Below are positions 37,006 to 38,501 of a stretch of 38,501 bases of DNA, in pieces; position 1 is the first letter of the stretch; each line of letters starts with the position of its first letter. The position numbers and the translations under genes were made by a program. The DNA is taken from positions 1 to 38,501 of the forward strand of contig NZ_JANQOM010000056.1 in assembly GCF_028289625.1 (NCBI RefSeq). The letters are read 5' to 3'. Under the pieces are notes generated by a model. The model was given only the letters and a program-made list of their open reading frames with translations. It did no database searches and was not told the DNA's origin. This stretch comes from Winogradskyella sp. (GTDB lineage: Bacteria; Bacteroidota; Bacteroidia; Flavobacteriales; Flavobacteriaceae).

Positions 37006-37893
37006 TCATTGTATATTTCTTAAACTATCGAGCGTCTTTTTCAATTTCATAGATGGAAGTCCAATAGCAATTCTCCTTTCGTCAAGTTTGTCATATTCAA
37101 TTATATTTTTCTCACTGGCATTATTATAAATACCATAAATATACTTTTCCTTTTGAGGAACACGTCTTTGATAGCTATCAACATAATTTCCAAGACTTAT
37201 TGGTGGTGCCTTTCCTTTTTTTATAAATTCTTTGAGCGTAGTCGTCCAATAATCGTAATCATCAAAATGGAAGAGCATAGTTCCTATTCCAACAGGTGTA
37301 AAATCAATTTTAAAGTCTCCAATTAAACTTTCATTTGGATAACCAAATTCCGCTATTATTTGCTTTAGTTCTTTCTCATTTATTGCATCCATACTGTCAC
37401 TTAACTTTATTCCGTCAATCTTTGGATTATTATATATTTGGTCTAATCTGCTCATTTCTCGTATTTTCTCTCTCAATTCTAAATTAATTGAACTTAAGTA
37501 TTCGTTACGTAACGAGTCATAGTCTTTTTCTAATTCCAACCATTGATTAGTATTAACGATATTTTGAAAGGCATCAATATCTTTCAGATATGTTATTTTA
37601 TCGCCTTTAAGAATTAAATTTCGGATTAGTTCAAACGCTTTTTTATTTTTCCCGAGACGAGCAGCCGATTCCGCATATTTTAGAGTTTCGTAAATTATCG
37701 GTTGGTTAAGTAGTTCACAATTAGCTTCTGCTTTTGCCATTAGTGCAACTACTCTTTCAAAATCCTTTTTATGGTATGCTTCTTCAGCTAAATAAACAGT
37801 TTGATAGTAATTGTCTATATAATTACAGTCTGTTTCTTTTTGACAAGAAAATGTCCATAAAGCTAATAATGTCAAAATGATAATCTTTCTCAT
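37006..37893 (-). CDS. Array gene: DUF6624-like lipoprotein
   Basis: Lipoprotein (MRKIIILTLLALWTFSC), 295 residues. Residues about 35-110 are helical and TPR-like (AEEAYHKKDFERVVALMAKAEANC). From about 130 the pattern RLDQIYNNPKIDGIKLSDSMDAINEKELKQIIAEFGYPNESLIGD, then MLFHFDDYDYW and LDERRIAIGLPSM, resembles DUF6624 proteins, a family of unknown function. It lies between B2 (20 nt) and A3 (24 nt). Confidence 0.72.
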   Translation of the reverse strand: MRKIIILTLLALWTFSCQKETDCNYIDNYYQTVYLAEEAYHKKDFERVVALMAKAEANCELLNQPIIYETLKYAESAARLGKNKKAFELIRNLILKGDKITYLKDIDAFQNIVNTNQWLELEKDYDSLRNEYLSSINLELREKIREMSRLDQIYNNPKIDGIKLSDSMDAINEKELKQIIAEFGYPNESLIGDFKIDFTPVGIGTMLFHFDDYDYWTTTLKEFIKKGKAPPISLGNYVDSYQRRVPQKEKYIYGIYNNASEKNIIEYDKLDERRIAIGLPSMKLKKTLDSLRNIQ

Positions 37894-37917
37894 TAATATT
37901 TGGGTTAAATTGGCTAC

Positions 37918-38068
37918 AACGGTATGGTATAACTGCAGTTACGGTTTTCTATGCCTAAATATCGGTTAAAACACGGACTTTAGCAATTCCGAGTGGATTC
38001 GGACGTAGTCGAATCCGCAGACACGAGCGGAGCGAACTGGCGGCAGCAAATTGCGGTTATACATTGTT
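37918..38068 (-). repeat. Cassette-boundary element A3
   Basis: 151 bp. Plus strand: AAC, six nt (GGTATG), arm GTATAACTG, core, arm GCGGTTATAC, three nt (ATT), GTT(GCA). It matches A1 and A2 but lacks their nested palindrome: where they carry 28 nt, A3 has four (GACG at about 38001-38004). It therefore shows the uninterrupted form of the family. The GTT end is 13 nt from the stop of the gene at 38082. Confidence 0.8.
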
Positions 38069-38081
38069 GCACAACGTTTTT

Positions 38082-38501
38082 TCATTTTCTATTATCTTCA
38101 ACAACTCTAAATTTAGTCGCTCTTTCTATCTCATTTCCATTCGGTTCAATCTGCAAAATGTATGTTCCTGCCAAGTAATCAACTCCATTTTTGGCAATAT
38201 CTTTAATTTCGAGTTGGTCAGTTTTTATTACATTATCAATTTTGTTTCTGTCCAAAATTATTGATTGTCCGTTGATTTTATATTTTCCATAAATGTATTC
38301 ACTAAATCCAATTGCGTGATTATCGAAAATATAGGTTCCGTCTGTTTTAAAGTCGATACTCGTTCCATTAAAATCTCCATTATAATATGCCCTAACCAAA
38401 GTCGGTTTATTAAATTCAGAGTTATTTTTCCAATTTAGTCCGATAATCAGTCCGAAGAATAAAATTCCTATTATTGGTCCAATTAAAAATCGGTTATTTT
38501 T
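38082..38501 (-). CDS. Array gene: membrane-anchored protein, 5' end beyond window
   Basis: The reading frame is open to the window edge: before the internal TTG at 38399 it encodes NRFLIGPIIGILFFGLIIG, a membrane anchor, so the start lies outside. The visible 139 residues continue with a small beta-rich domain (FKTDGTYIFDNHAIGFSEYIYGKYKINGQSIILD) resembling lipocalin-like or META-like stress domains in pattern only. No name can be given. Its stop is 13 nt from A3, so the array goes on to the right. Confidence 0.72.
   Translation of the reverse strand, partial: KNNRFLIGPIIGILFFGLIIGLNWKNNSEFNKPTLVRAYYNGDFNGTSIDFKTDGTYIFDNHAIGFSEYIYGKYKINGQSIILDRNKIDNVIKTDQLEIKDIAKNGVDYLAGTYILQIEPNGNEIERATKFRVVEDNRK

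Noticed and set aside
32246..38068. CRISPR array
   Set aside because: The repeats are 120-176 bp, belong to three families and are separated by genes of different lengths, not by uniform short spacers.
32246..38068. Canonical integron attC sites
   Set aside because: The outer cores are GTTAGC, GTTGGC, GTTGCA or GTTGTA and do not fit GTTRRRY, and no intI gene is visible, so only 'attC-like' is claimed.
32180..38501. Insertion sequence or prophage
   Set aside because: No transposase, integrase or phage structural gene is seen in either strand of this region.

Overview
The window looks like a piece of a marine-type Flavobacteriaceae (Bacteroidota) chromosome. Supporting signs are low GC, many lipoproteins with short S/G-C lipoboxes, LytS/LytTR signalling, a TAnnTTTG-type promoter, a Bacteroidota-style small SRP RNA, and almost no Shine-Dalgarno sites. 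The genus cannot be fixed from the sequence alone.

Positions 1-32,200 are ordinary chromosome. They hold: dihydrolipoyl dehydrogenase (cut by the left edge) behind an outer-membrane barrel gene; an S41 peptidase lipoprotein; a CPBP-type membrane protein and an Lrp/AsnC regulator divergent from a Cys/Met-metabolism PLP enzyme; a YdjM-type membrane hydrolase and an NhaC antiporter; catalase-peroxidase KatG followed by an ankyrin protein; an SPFH lipoprotein, a DUF2007 protein and an ABC-F ATPase; a thioredoxin-fold lipoprotein without its CxxC; transaldolase; an SDR oxidoreductase; the SRP RNA with a near-ideal promoter; a glutaminyl cyclotransferase and a thioesterase; several envelope proteins; a translationally coupled pair of secreted TIKI/EreA-like proteins divergent from a LytS/LytTR two-component system; serine hydroxymethyltransferase divergent from fumarylacetoacetase; and a conserved lipoprotein at 30998-32179.

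Positions 32,200 to the right edge are very different. Small, mostly unrecognised lipoprotein and membrane-protein genes all lie on the minus strand. Seven structured elements of about 120-176 bp separate them: families C (2 copies), A (3) and B (2). The families differ in sequence but share one asymmetric plan. On the plus strand each reads AAC (or ATC), 6 unpaired nt, arm, variable core, complementary arm, 3 unpaired nt, GTT. All seven point the same way. Six of the seven stop codons lie 13-20 nt from the GTT end of an element, the seventh 33 nt. This is the layout of a gene-cassette array with attC-like sites (integron/CALIN-like), but the core does not match canonical attC and no integrase is inside the window.

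The array is interrupted at 34499-34635 by a second copy of the last 20 codons and terminator of the 30998-32179 lipoprotein gene. It differs mainly at synonymous positions. It therefore looks like a homologue acquired by recombination that bounds a 2.3-kb insert. That insert carries a lipoprotein with a twin-CX10C, glycine-rich tail, coupled to a 52-residue membrane peptide. The cassette-like array, its duplicated boundary and this coupled pair are the best candidates for something undescribed.
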